DNA of 64,000 nt from Clusia tigrina (Eukaryota > Arthropoda > Insecta > Diptera > Clusiidae), in NCBI GenBank assembly GCA_920105625.2, contig OV050033.1:20046001-20110000 (forward strand), in the 5' to 3' direction. Under the pieces are notes generated by a model that had not been told where the DNA came from, did no database searches, and saw only the letters and a program-made list of their open reading frames with translations. The translations under genes were made by a program, and so were the position numbers. Below, one piece after another: positions 1 through 13,319 of the stretch (its first letter is position 1; every line of letters begins with the position of its first letter).

Positions 1-426
1 TACGAATTCGAACATAAACTAGACTTGAAGTTTGGACCGTTAAACACTTTAAAAGCATATTTGTATATAATTGTTCATGTGTGGTTCAGAATCCTAAGCC
101 AGAGAACGATTCAACATAATTTTGGTTAGTATGCATTCGACTATATCAGAATCATAAGTAGGAATCATGATGTTGATGTTTTAGTGTACTCTTTTGTACA
201 TTCAAAACAACACCTTAACTATGTTTTCAAGATTTGAAAGAGACTAGAGTTGATATTCCCATCCAGTTTGGTATACACTATGAAATTGCCACAGAGGAGT
301 TGACGAATTAGAACTTTTTATATATCGCACATTTAAGGAAACTAATGTTAGTGACCCTTACTCAACTCTGTATTGATTCCAGACTCCAAAGATAAGATTT
401 CAGAGGTGTTTATTAATTTTCATTCA

Positions 427-481
427 AATAAGATGGTTATGTATTTGCCTTATCTCCAGAATTGGACTGAATTTTTCCTCT
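427..481 (+). repeat. First copy of a dispersed 55-base repeat
   Basis: AATAAGATGGTTATGTATTT, then CCTTATCTCCAGAATTG and ACTGAAT recur at 2153-2219 in the same orientation. The second copy has an 11-base insertion after GTATTTG. Confidence 0.85.
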
Positions 482-2152
482 ATTTAAATATGTCAGCTTG
501 CATACAGTCCCAAATCTTTTATGAACATTCTCTGGAAAACTGTCCCTATAATCTTTTTATGTTTGAAATATCCTTTACTCATTAATATCCTCACCATTCT
601 TATGTCTAGGAAAAATGTAAATACCGCCTTATACGTAGAGTGCTTTTCAAGCATACTCAACAAGGTTAGCAGTGTGGTGCTTTCGTGCCATTTCTACACT
701 TTTATGTTTGATTTCACTTAAGAATAATTTTCTCTTACATTGTAGCAATGAAAATTCATATGTTAGCTTAGCAGAATTTATCTTGCTCATTATGCAATTT
801 TCGCTAATATTATTCAGTCCGTGTTCGCCATGCGTGCCAGTCTTCCACATGAACCCAAACTGCGCAGCGGTTTAAAACTCTCACTACACAGCCACATGAA
901 TCCCTGGTAAATCCTACACTCAATGCGAATTGTTCATAAAAATGGCATGTGGGATTGACTGTACTGACATTTTAGTATAAATAAGCGGCAATAATTGAGA
1001 AAGATTACATGAGAAATATATTGCAGACAATCCATTTCGAATATGTGAAGGAGTATCCTATCCAATTTCCCGGAACTGGCAACGATGTACAAAGAAACGC
1101 AGTAAAATAATCAATTCCATAATTTAATAATCTACTGAAACTAATGCCCTCATTGAGGAAAATTGTTACGAAATTCCTATCCTCTAATGCAATATGAGAA
1201 TGCAACCTAAAAGTAGGCAACACTTTTATGTGATATGGCGAGTGTTTGCAAAATATTAATAAGGAAATAAACATTGCAACATCTTAATAAGAAATTAAAT
1301 ATTTTAAGTATTCCACATCACACCGAATAAGTCTTATTTTAGTGTGTGCCATTATCATAGGTTAGATGACACGAAAATTCATTTTCTTCTATATCATTTT
1401 CTTCATTTTCTTCGTAGCTCATCAGCATAATCAAATGTACCATCTGTTTTTATGGTTGCATCTTACTGCATCACACAAAACCAATTAAACGGGTTTTTAC
1501 GAGGCTTCCACTATAAGGTAGGATCATCACGCATCTTAAAACGCAGAGTATATACAACAAATAATTTCCAAGGTTGCGCTTTCTTATTGGAATCATTTTA
1601 CGGAGGTGAAATAAGATATTGAGCCATGCATTAGAGTCATATATGATCCTATCTGTTTTGCAGTAATGGACTTAGTTCTGGAATTTTGGGAATAAACTCG
1701 AAGGCAACTGATATAAATTAAAGTCGTTATGGCGAGAGAGTGCAGTTTTGATAAGACAGCAGCAGAAATAAAAGTTATTTAGAACCATAAGTGATAATTG
1801 TTAAACAGTTTGGTAGAATGAAAGTTGTTTAGCTCTTTGGTGAATTGAAATATTATAGCTAAGATAAAAACACTGTCAATGGCAGTTTCTATTCTCTCCA
1901 ATTTGTAGATTATTATTGTGGAATCGGATATTCAGTGGGAGGTAGCCCATACGACCTATAGGCGCTACAGTATAGGTAACCATAGGAAGACCTGTGGGTA
2001 TGCCAACTCCTGTATAACCCTAGCATTGAATATATTGGAAAGTAGAGCTAATTCAATTTTCGCATCCTTTGTGGATCACATTTAGTTCATTAATGTTGCT
2101 GTACCATTCGACATTAACTATATGATTATCTGCCAGTGGAATAGTGACAGAA

Positions 2153-2219
2153 ATAAGATGGTTATGTATTTGCATAGATATGCCTTATCTCCAGAATTGT
2201 ACTGAATCTTTTTCTTTGG
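2153..2219 (+). repeat. Second copy of the dispersed 55-base repeat
   Basis: It matches 427-481 with an inserted CATAGATATG-type block that repeats part of its neighbourhood. The two copies are 1.7 kb apart; the source is unknown. Confidence 0.85.
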
Positions 2220-2588
2220 CACATTTGCCACAACAAATATGTATGAGGGCTCTCGGATTTTGGTCCAGGCTGGAATGATTCACACCCAATAAACCTGCTC
2301 TATAGTATAAATGGTAATTCATCACTCCCACAATTACTTAATTTATTTTTCATTAATGTCACGCCCAGCTCTTTTAACTTGTCCATTATTTCCACATTTT
2401 GATGTGTTGATAGCTTCAAAAAATTAAAACCAAATTATTTTTCTCATTCCGAAACAATGCCAACGTAAATAATGATTAAGGATCAGGAAAAAGATTAGTA
2501 TGAGTACAAAACTTTTGGTAAACAGTCGAAAAACAAAGCTTAATTAATTTCCGTATAATGTATTGTGATTATAACTAAAAAAGGATAA

Positions 2589-2939
2589 ACATTAAAATAC
2601 TATTAAAAGGACATTCGTAATTAAAATAGGCATTAATGAAAAGTCATTGTGAATTGTCATATAAAATAATTCTGAACAGCGAGAGTTCTGGAATGTGATG
2701 GAACCATTTCCAAAACAGATAAAATAAGTAAAAATAAGATTAAATTATAAAAACTTGACCCACTTTCGTACATATTTATGATAATTGTATTGTATCCTTA
2801 TTTATAACTAAATTATATAAACGTTCAAATACCATTATAAGGACACTCGTAATTAACAAGAGGCATTAATGAAAAGTCTTTGTGAAATTTCATATAAAAC
2901 AATTATAAACAACGATTGAGCTCTGGATTGTGATGGAAC
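2589..2939 (+). repeat. Diverged tandem duplication, about 235-base period
   Basis: A block at 2589-2704 recurs at 2821-2939. Shared landmarks are GGACATTCGTAATT versus GGACACTCGTAATT, GGCATTAATGAAAAGTC in both, CATATAAAA in both, and a closing TGTGATGGAAC. The copies differ by many substitutions and small indels. Confidence 0.85.
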
Positions 2940-5847
2940 AGGTAAATAAGTAAAAATGATGTGTCGTGACGATAAAGGAAGGTTGTGACTTGAATGAATG
3001 CATGTTTGAAAATAAAGACGGAAAATGTATCTCGACCAATTTGATCTATTGTAATCCTCCTGCATGTACCTATTAAAGGTATTTTATTAGTCCAACAGTT
3101 CTAAGGTGGCTTAGTATTGAATTGGGGTTCATTGCTCTAATGTCTCTGCCCTCGAACCAGTTGTGACTTGAAAGAAGCAGCGATAAAAGAATTTTGGAAG
3201 TATACTTTGAAAAACTTGTTGGTTGCATAGCAATATTAACTACGCTAAATCGTGGTAAAATTGTTTTAGGGTTATGTACAGGAACCTATCCAGTGATCGT
3301 ACTACTCGCAAAACTAATTTCCTTAATAGTACTGAATAAATCATTTTATTACTAACACTTTTCACTGGGTGTATTTAATTGCGTGTAATGGTTATTGAGT
3401 TAATTTTGTTGCCTCTGTTGTTACCGCTTACAGGATATTTACGCCTGTGTTTGGCTTTAATTACACTTAGCGATGTCAGTAGTGTGAGTGGGTGGATGGG
3501 CGTTGACTTGAATATAATTAAAATTTTAAATCAGAGAAAATGTAAAGAAACACGCCTGCAGTTATACACATTTGTAAATATACTCGTACTCGTAGTTGGG
3601 TGTGTATATGCTGTGTGACTGCGATTGCTGTACCGTGTGTTGTTTGTATTAAGCGAGGAGCGCAGTTTCTCTGCCATTTGCTTTTCTTATTTGATATCTA
3701 ACACTTCTGCTCCTTCCACAGCAGCTCAACGGAAATTGTTGCTATTTGTATTTGTATTTGTATGGTGCAGGAGCGTAAACAATACTATTGACTGAGCACT
3801 ACGCTGGCCCTTAGCGATGTGTCAATAATGATTGTGACGCAAATTGAACACGTTGTTTACTTGCTTGCTTGTTACCAGTGCTTTCTTTTTTCCAATTTAC
3901 ACAACTCTTTTCTATTACCTAGGAGATGAAAAAGTGTACAGTGCAGAACAATGCTCGTGCATGTGTTGATGGCAATTCAAAAGCGTTCTGATCTTCAGAG
4001 GGTTTGGAGCCTTATTGCCCTACAATATAGCTATTGTGTAAATTTACACAGAAATAAATAGACAAGTTCATTATATGTAAGGATTTTTTGCTTTGCTCCG
4101 GAATAAACCGGATTCAGAAGCTTTAAACAAGTCAGATCAACACCTGTGCGCAACAAAGGAAACTTAAAGACCCACATGTGGCTCTTTATACATAAATAAT
4201 GAACACGCACGAAGGCTGACTGGCAGGCAGCAACGATTCTTCGTGCTTTCCATCAGCTCAGCTTCAATTGGATTGGCATAAATTGCAGGAAATTGTGTGC
4301 GCCACCGTTAAACAGAAATGCTAAGAGAAAAAATGTCTTTTCCTTTATTGGTTTTCCTTGTGTTTGTTATTTCTTGCTTACTCCTGTGGCAGTGGTGACT
4401 CCGACTTTATGCCGTATATAAAAAACCTTTTTCATTTTGCATTCATTTTTAATGCTCCGCCATTAATTTTAAATGGACCGTCATCAAATTTGTATGCCCG
4501 GTAAAAGCAAAATTGCAATTGTTACAGCGCAAATGTCAACAGGACACACAATAATTTCCGTTTCCCGCTTCAATTGATGTGCGAATAATATAAGCAATTT
4601 ATTTCCATTTACTTTCTAAATGTCAGCAACTGGCAGAGCTGCCTCATTTGTTAGTATGAATGCAATGCGAACACAACAGGAAAAGTCTTTTATCTAACTT
4701 AGCACAGTGAAAGGTCTGAAGTGCAGGTAGGGCGTGCCCTTCCCAGACCGGTTGGCGAACGAGTTGAACTTGCATCGTTGTGTTCATAAATACAGTCTGC
4801 ACTGGCGCCGCTATTTCATCATTGTCCACAGGAAACTTTCGTTTCGACAGATGTGTGAATTTAGATGTTGAACCTGAAGTCCACCTGCGTCAAAGCAACG
4901 GAGTCGTTTCGCAAAATCAAAGAAATATTGATTGCTTTTATAACCCGTCGAAGACAAAGTATAAATTCAAGTGTGTTCAACTACAAATTCTATATTGGAT
5001 GAGGATCGTCTTCATCATCTAGTTAAGCTGACTACGGAAGATACGATCAGCTAATTCTATGATATTATTTTTACCGATAATACAAATTTGCCATTTAAAA
5101 CTTGTTGGGTATTGGTGATTAATTTTGGAACCACTCAAAGAGAATATTTGTGAAGTTTCTGCACAAATACAAGTAAGATTATGTACCATTATGTGGCACC
5201 ACAAATGTACAAAGGATTTCTCTAAGGGAATCATGAACCCTTTCATATTTTACTTGTATATCAGTCATGATTTGTTTGCTGTTTACAGATGAAGTGCTCT
5301 AAATTCTTTCTATTTTCTTACCCGAGGACTGGTACCAGTTTTTTCTCTGATTAATATATGTTGAATTTATTGTATTAATAAATTATTGTATTATTTATGT
5401 TTATAGACTCTGTAAGAACTTTTATAGACTTTATGAGAACATGCCATGAGCATCTTGAATGTGTCAAGAAAGCACCCCTGCCTCACTCCAGTATATTTCA
5501 AATTTGTTCATATTCGTACTGAAATTCCACGAAAGTCACAAACGAAACATTATTATGTTACTGATAAGAAAGCTATAAGTATATATAAAATAACAGAAAT
5601 GGTCATTATATTAATTTAAAGTTATAGATTACTTGACGAGTATTTTGGAAATTGCTCCCATTTAGGCATACCACCCGTATACGTACGTGATAACGCTCCT
5701 TATCCCAGCATTAAATGCATATCCAGTAATGCGAATGTACAATGCGAATGATGCCCTTTCCATAAAACAAAACCTGGAACATAGTCCATTTTTCGTATAT
5801 TCTCTGTTGCAGAAATGAAGCCAAAATAATAGTGTTTACTTTCCATA
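2940..5847. other. Intergenic DNA with a GC-balanced middle
   Basis: No gene recognised. Between about 3400 and 4900 the base composition is more even, with short GTATTT repeats near 3735-3760 and two overlapping TACTCGTA words at 3581-3594. This could be a conserved regulatory stretch, but nothing specific can be named. Confidence 0.6.
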
Positions 5848-6003
5848 GGAGGTTCATATCCTTCGCCGGGATTAGTCTCAAATGTGCTTCTTTCTAAGAA
5901 CATGTTTTTCTCTTCGAGTCGAAAGCCTCAGTAGCTGGTACTCATTCCCCAACCCCTTGGAGTCATAATTAATTATGTTGTAATAATAATAATAATAATA
6001 ATA
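5848..6003 (+). mobile_element. tRNA-headed SINE, truncated copy with (AAT)n tail
   Basis: It starts at a decayed B-box (GGTTCATATCC at 5851) and continues with the family body (GTGCTTCTTTCTAAGAACAT, TCGAGTCGAAAGCC, AGCTGGTACTCATTCCCC). It ends in (TAA)n to 6003. It aligns with the copies at 11.2, 25.6 and 26.3 kb. Confidence 0.75.
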
Positions 6004-6012
6004 CTTTTCAAA

Positions 6013-6042
6013 AGAGCCCTTCAGCTAAACTGAAGTAGCTCT
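6013..6042. repeat. Imperfect hairpin next to a SINE tail
   Basis: AGAGC and CTTCAG pair with CTGAAG and GCTCT around a CTAAA loop, with a small asymmetric bulge. It lies 10 bases after the (AAT)n run of the SINE copy ending at 6003. Confidence 0.75.
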
Positions 6043-8880
6043 GGAGATCGATGAAAACATTTTTTAGTCGACTTTTTTCTTAAGCTACATTTCCGTCAAA
6101 TTACTATCGAACGTAATATCACTTGCGCCAATATGGTTTCTAAGTTGGGCTTTATAGGAACAGACTATCGGTATGGCTGCGAGGCATACAGTAAAGATAT
6201 TTAGAAGGATTAGAAACTAATAATTAGGCTTATGGTAGAAGAGTCTAATTGAAACACTCTCTTCTTGATCAGTCGAAAGGGAAAAATATAATATTTGCCT
6301 AACTAATGCTAAATTACTTGCCAATGAATACGCCTTTACCAGAATAAGCATTGAATATAGCATCCTTACTTTCCCTTGAAAATCAACAGGTTTCCTTAAT
6401 ACCATAATTAATTAAATACACAAAGCTTTAATTATTTATTTACTAATAACAAACACGCTCAACTCCAAACAAAATGTGACAGAGAAATAATTAATAAGGT
6501 TCTACGACTTGAGTCGCATTCCAACCTCATGAACACACGACTGGCAGACTAAGATACTTACCATGACCATGACGATCAACACACTCCAACAAATCCAACT
6601 CCTTGTCAAGTTGGTTGCTATTTTTACTTCGTTTCGAGTAATTTCTTGCAAGTTAAGCTGATTAAATAAGTATGAGTACTCTTGGCTGCATAAAGATTTA
6701 ACTAACTATAAATATGCGTATCCATCTGACAGCCTCGAAACTAGAGAAGCCTCGTCTGCCCACTGGGCCAGCAACATAAATGGCAGACATTAATTACAAC
6801 CTCATACACGCATCTTATAGTTCCATTATTACGCATTGATAGCTTAATAATACTTCTGCACGGACAAATTGCCTGAAATAAAGACACACACACTCGCACT
6901 CATACCCTCGCATACCAATTACCCAGGCAGACAGTTGGACATGCACATAAAAAATAAATGCGAGTAATATTGCAAACACCAACAACAAGGATAATCAGCG
7001 TGCTGTGTGTGCTCCTAGCAAAGACAGCACCCGTGCACATTCATAATGCGCCATAAGAATAAATTGAGCAAACAGACTGAAAGACAAATATTTGCCGAAG
7101 GGTGTGGGGTAGGTTAATAAAATGTCAACTGCTGGCATACGACAGAACACGCCCACTGCTCCGAGGAATTTTAAAACCATCACGATGCCAAATTATACCC
7201 CAGCAAAATAACAATTATTAAAATTGACATTTGGACAGGAAATTTTAATGGGATGCCTTCATTAACGGGACAGCTGTTAGCAGGGGGCGCTGGTAGGTGT
7301 TGGTGGGTGGGGTGTGCGCATGAATTGCTGCGTGTGCTGCCTGAAGCCAACAGCAGGGAGAGAAAATATTTAAAATGTCGAGCGCAGATTAATTTGCAAA
7401 GAGCAAAGAAAACCGCAAAATTTTGCATAATTAATGCAAATTTATGAACCACCCCAAAGAAAGTCACTAAATCAACAATTATGGTAGAAAATTACCTGGC
7501 GTTAAGTGAACTTCTGCCCTCAAGCGTTGGCAATTATACACTGATTTACAAAATGTTTATAATTTTTAACTCAATTTGAGATTAATATTTCATATTTAAT
7601 AAACTTACCGTATGCTCGAAAAGGATTCCCCTTAAATTTCTGGAAATTTTCAATGCAATATGCTACGATTTTTATGATGTTTGTGCAAATTTTTCGCTTC
7701 CAAATTCAAAACAAAACAATTTTCCGTCTTGAAAACTATGAAATATTCATTTTACATGCTGGTAAAAATCAAAACAATAATTTTGTGCAATTTAAGATTT
7801 TCCAAAAATTTTACTGCAAAGATTTCCCTCTGAGAATTGATGTTGACGTGTTGCTTGCAGCTGTGAGGTAGTATTTTTACTGATTTTGTATTTGGCGAAA
7901 TTTGCGCGCACCTCCTCGTTTATCGGTTGGTATACTTTCGCTTTTGCTTGCTGGTCCGCAACGCTCGTCGTTTGTCCTAACGCACGCCACCGACAACAAC
8001 CCATATTAGGAGCTTACGGTGTAGCGAGCGGCATACGGTAGAAGTGGGTGACCGTAACTGAGTGGACAATACGGTCAGTAGTAATAGGATTTATACTACA
8101 AACAAATTTCAGAAATCCTTGCATATCTACTTATAGAGTCCACAGAATTTTCATTAAAAAAATATATTTTGGGGAAAATTTTATTCTAAAATAAATATAA
8201 TAGTTTATTTGTTTTTTTGTTTATCTGTTATTGGAAAAAATCATAATTAATTAAGGAAAGAAATATTTTTTGTCTGAAAAATGGATGAAAAAATTTCACT
8301 TCTTCCCAAAATTACAATAAATTTTGTATACTAATTGTATTAATTCATCCACAAAGCGGAAAAGGAAAGGAAAGAACATGACTTTCGACTACTTCCTTTC
8401 TTTCGGTAGGTAGAAAAGAACCTGATGACTTACAAGGGGATGCTATGATATCACCAAACTAACGAAATGCTATGGCAATAGGTTATAGTAGATCTGAGAA
8501 TTGTGATCTAATGGATCACTAATGTTAAAGTATAGATCGCAGTGTCGACCATTGGGCCAAAATTAATATTATTATACTACTTGCATTTCTACTTAGTATG
8601 CCATTTTCTCTTAAGATTTTTGTAACTCACAATTTATCAATTACACAAATAAAGTTCACTTCTCATAGAGTTATAGAGTGAGGCGGTTAGAATTTTTGTC
8701 TATTACAATTGACAGCCCCCGACACTATCATCATATTGTATGTTGTTTAAGGCTACTACATTATTGAGGCTTTCTACACCGTACTAAGCCTACAACACGT
8801 CAAAGATGAACAGTGTTTTTGTTGGTTCCTGTATGAAAAGCATCACAAACTGTGTTAATGTAGTATTTTAGGCAGATGGG
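6043..8880. other. Intergenic DNA
   Basis: No gene recognised. A more GC-balanced island lies at about 6900-7400 and another at about 7850-8060; the rest is AT-rich. Confidence 0.6.
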
Positions 8881-9195
8881 ACAGCTTAAATACATTATGG
8901 TAGGTGCACAGTTGATTTGTTAAAGCTGATTCAAATGCGTATAAAAGAAGTAAATAAATATATTGAAATTTGAGGTTAATAATCTTATGATTGTAGTTAA
9001 TACACAAAACCTCGTACTAATGCAAAATAAAAGAAACACAAAACTGGGACAACATTAATATATTGTGGAAGGCGAAGTATTATTTTGTTAAAGATGATTC
9101 AGGAATAAGTAAATACCTTAAAAATGCAGATAAAAATTTATGACTAGTTAATATACACAATACCCTACAGGTGTAAAATGAAAGAAACAAAATTG
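8881..9195 (+). repeat. Diverged tandem duplication, about 168-base period
   Basis: Unit one (8881-9048) and unit two (9049-9195) share ACAGCTTAAATACATTATGG versus ACAACATTAATATATTGTGG, TTTGTTAAAG.TGATTCA, TTAATA.ACACAA and AAA.GAAAGAAACA.AA. Similarity is roughly 70 percent by eye. Confidence 0.75.
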
Positions 9196-11202
9196 TATGA
9201 CATACAAGTATGTATTGCTTTTAAGAACTTAAATGTTTAAACATTTATGCACGGAGAGGAGCACATTTCATTTGAAAACTTTTTGATAAGAATTTGTCTC
9301 TTGTCAACATTCTCTTTTTAATAACAAAAAGCTATCAGTTTTATTCAATAAACTGAAATAAAAAGATTCCATTTATATATACAGCAATTGATATACATTA
9401 CTGTTGCTTTCTCGTTCTCTATCATTAATGATAAGTCATTAGTTACATCACCTCTTTCCATCTAACTCTGAGGAATAAGTGATCAGAATAAGTTGTTTTC
9501 AGTCATGGACTATATTCTGGTATATATATATTCGACAATATTCTCAAATGCAAACTGTGATTATAGAAATTCAAGATAGAACGACAAAGAGTTCAGTAGT
9601 GAATTGAAAGTAACACTGGCAACAAAATATTTAGAAGCGGAAGTGAAACCGATAAACTGTTTTGTTAAATGAGAATTTTCTCAACCATCTCGTGAATAAA
9701 TCGCTGTTAAATGGAAATTTGATTAAAGGTAAATTATCAAATACAATATTTTTATGAGATTCCTGACATAATCCTTGTATTCGGATTATAAATGTATGAA
9801 CTAACTTCCCTAATCACCATAGCAACACTTTTATATTTGGAGAATGCTCGAATGAGCGAAACCAAGTTATTTTGTGTTAATTAAAATATCAGAAATTATA
9901 TTACAACATTTTCTAAAGAATCAATATTTAACATGAATTCAATACATATTCAACTCCTTTGATTAAATATTTCAAATATATCAATCCCCTCTGCATATGG
10001 ATTTGAAATAAACACTGTGATGTGGCTTGTTCAATCTGGTATAATTTTCGCAAATATTGGGCTTAATGAGCTTGGTTGTTGGTACTACCTCCACATTGGA
10101 TTTCTAAATGTTGAAATACAAAATAAATAGGTAAGAATTCACTTCTCACAGAGATTTTTGAGTGAAGAGTTCAGAATCTTTCAATTCTACTCTCAATATA
10201 TTAAAAAAACTGAGCATCAATTTCCAAATAAAGTTACAATTAACTTTGCAAAAGGAATTGGTAACGAAGTTCTAATTATAAATAGAATACTGAGGTATAT
10301 CTTACAATATTGTTATTGAAATTATATATAAATTGAGAACAAATTTGGAGAATTGTGAAACCCTTCAAACCTTTTTTTAAAAACTGCTTTCTGATTTAGT
10401 TATAAGGCTGAATAAAATTGGGGAGATAACTGTGCCATTTGTAGCATTTTCTCTCTTTGTATAGTAAATTTCTTTATATATTCCAACCTCAACACACAAT
10501 GGGTGCATTCAATGCCTTCTGCGGTATAATCACAGCTTAGCGTTGCCAGTCGCCTGCTCCTACGTTAAGTTAGAAAGTTCTTTGAAGGAAAGCAACAGCT
10601 GTCATTGGCAGGCACTGTCGATTTGATTATCATACACCCCCTGCTCACTCAGCAACCACGCATAATTTGAGTAATTTCTCTCCACCGTGTCGGTATTCGT
10701 ATTTATTGTACGAGTATTTGCCGAGAAGCCCACTCTAAAGCTTTGCTAATTGCGCTCCGCTTCTCCCGTTGTAAACAACAAATGTGAACGTCGGGAAAAT
10801 GGCGTTTGTTTGTTTTTTCTCTTTGTGCTTATATTGCAAATTCTGAGTGAAAGTTGCCACACTCGCAACTTGCGCTCTCTTTCCCTCTCTTACGATACTC
10901 AGCAATATTCTCAGTAAAAAACAAAAAAGTGTCCAGTTCATTGTTCGTTACAAAAAACAATAATACAAATTTCTCACACGGTTAATCATATTTATTGAAA
11001 TTGGTTTATTTATTTATATGATTTTTAATTTATTACTTATGATGACAGTTTGCACTCTGTTAGCCTTCAACTGACCGATACTCATATCTGCCAAAGTGAT
11101 GCCAACAACAAATTGAAGCCTGTGAATTGTTTAAAATATTAACCAAAACAAAGCCAAATATTTTCATTTTATTTTTGAAGTATAAAATAATATTTTAGAG
11201 GT
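9196..11202. other. Intergenic DNA, AT-rich with a GC-balanced block
   Basis: No gene recognised. The block at about 10500-10940 is less AT-rich than its flanks and carries a TACGAGTA word at 10709. Nothing coding was supported. Confidence 0.6.
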
Positions 11203-11203
11203 A

Positions 11204-11260
<57 letters not shown>

Positions 11261-11261
11261 G
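11203..11261. repeat. (TTA)n microsatellite
   Basis: An almost perfect ATT/TTA triplet run of about 59 bases. It forms the tail of the minus-strand SINE copy. Confidence 0.95.
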
Positions 11262-11425
11262 TAATATACGTCTCACCGTAATGAATTATGTCTGCAAGTG
11301 TTTGATGGAATGAGTACTAATATTGAGGAGTTCGACTCACAGTGAGAAATGTTTTGAAAGAAGCAGTTTTGAGACCATGCCCGGGGCAGGATTCGAACCC
11401 GGAACCCTGAATGCGTGAGATTTTA
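11203..11425 (-). mobile_element. tRNA-headed SINE, truncated copy with long (TAA)n tail
   Basis: On the minus strand a B-box (GGGTTCGAATCC at about 11403-11392) is followed by GCCCCGGGCATGGTCTC, CTGCTTCTTTC, GTGAGTCGAACTCC and TACTCATTCC. It ends in about 20 repeats of the TAA triplet at 11203-11261. The B-box here is the best preserved in the window. Confidence 0.78.
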
Positions 11426-13319
11426 GAGAAATTAATGATATACTCGTATGTTCCCAAATTATGATATAAGCATTCCCCAAATGAAACTAACTTTGAAAAA
11501 ATGTTCATAAATATTTTGAATTTTGTTTACAATTAAATAAGTTATTTTTTTTAAACATATTTCATTTAACTTGGGCCTTATTCCATTTCATTCGATCCGT
11601 GCTGATTATGCTCTAGAATATTGTTTCTTTTTTAAGTAATAAAATTATTGCTAATCTTTTCTCTGTCTAGGATGAATTTTCCCCATCTAAGTTTCTGATA
11701 TATTAATTATATTTGCTATAACAGCGTTATAGAAGTAAAAGTGAACTTTTTAAAATGTCGTAAAAGAAAATTCTCTTAACTGTTGCTTAAGTAAATGGCT
11801 GTTAAATAAAAAATTTTAAAATTATATACCAAAGTAGAGGTTTTAAATTTCTTCCTACAATCCAGTGATGGAACTATAATATAACAAATTCACTTAACAA
11901 TATTTTTCAATAAGAATTATGACTTTTTTTATCACTCTACCGCAAGAATAGCTGTGGTGGTAACTGTAACTGTTCCGTGTCTTTATGCGCTTAGTTCACG
12001 TAATAGGATCCCTCACTCACGTGTTCGTTTACACACAAAAACCAACATAGATCCCCACCCACCGCCTACATTTCACATATCGATTCATACATAGCTTATT
12101 ATAATTTTTGTGGCGATTTAATTGAAAGTGTAATCTGAGTTGTTGTGAACTAGGAACATTTAATATAGGTACTGAAAAGTGGTCGGCACTCAACCGCAGT
12201 TCTTATCAGTTTTGTTTTTTGTTTTCTTTTATTTTTACACGTGGAAAAAAGTAAATATTTATACAATAATATTCAATGTGGGATCAGTTCATATAGGAAA
12301 TTCACGACATGTTTACAATTTTTCGAATTAAACTCAATGATAATGCATCAGTGCTGGTGTCCTGCGTATGTGCATGTAATAATTGCAGTTTGAGATTAAT
12401 CTAATGTGCAGTTGCACCACCTAATCAGGCTGTTGGCTGGCTGACATTGGTTTAATGATGCAATTGTTTTCAGTTTGGTATAAGACTATTTCTTCATACT
12501 CTACTCATGATTTACATTTTCCCGGCACAAAGTTTATAACCGCGTGTGACAGTGAGTAAGCATTAATTGGCTGGTCACATTGATACTACAGATTGTAGGC
12601 CAGACATCAGAAATTATTGTACACGTTTTATATTTATTTTGTGTCAGAACTAATTTTCAGGAGTATATTCATTCATGTTCTCAAGCTCTGAACTATGCAC
12701 AAATCCTTTCCCAAAATCACAAAATTTTTTTAACCGAAATATACTATCTATAAATTATACGGAGTTCAATTAATGAGACACAATATAGCGCCATACCGAA
12801 AAGGGGTTATTAGAGCCATGTGTTGTATGTGTCCTTCATATCCCCTGAAAACTTTCATACTGTTGATCAAAAGAGTAGAGTGGTAGGTTTATACTCAATT
12901 ATATTTAATTCTTTCTATCCCTATTTTTCCTTTCCTATGTTATTTTTCAATATTTTGGTACATATTGCAATTGTTTGGCCCAGAAGATGGTTTTCGAAGG
13001 GAGCAGATATTATATTCCTAAATTCTGCAAGAAAAAGGGCTAAAATTAATACTTTACTGTGGCAAGTATGCTAACAACCACACGACAGTACAATAGAAGT
13101 TCCGAAGGTAGGTCCTTCGTATATTGGAAAGCAGTTTTTATGATTTTTATATTTCTACATACCACAGCTATCCCATTATACTGCACTCTCGAGAAGCGGG
13201 AAAGGCTCCGAAAAACGATTTGGTTTATATTTTTTGTTGGTGTTTTATCGGAACAACTAGTCATAAATAGCACTCAGACCACAAAAGATCCATTGCACTA
13301 TATTTAACGTTCCATTTTT
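11426..13319. other. AT-rich intergenic DNA
   Basis: No gene, RNA gene or recognisable repeat apart from scattered short words. The open frames at about 12.8-13.3 kb have no recognisable domain. Confidence 0.6.

Larger units (their letters stand above)
1..2588. other. AT-rich intergenic DNA
   Basis: No gene recognised. It holds both copies of a 55-base dispersed repeat (427-481, 2153-2219). Open frames are short and without recognisable domains. Confidence 0.7.
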
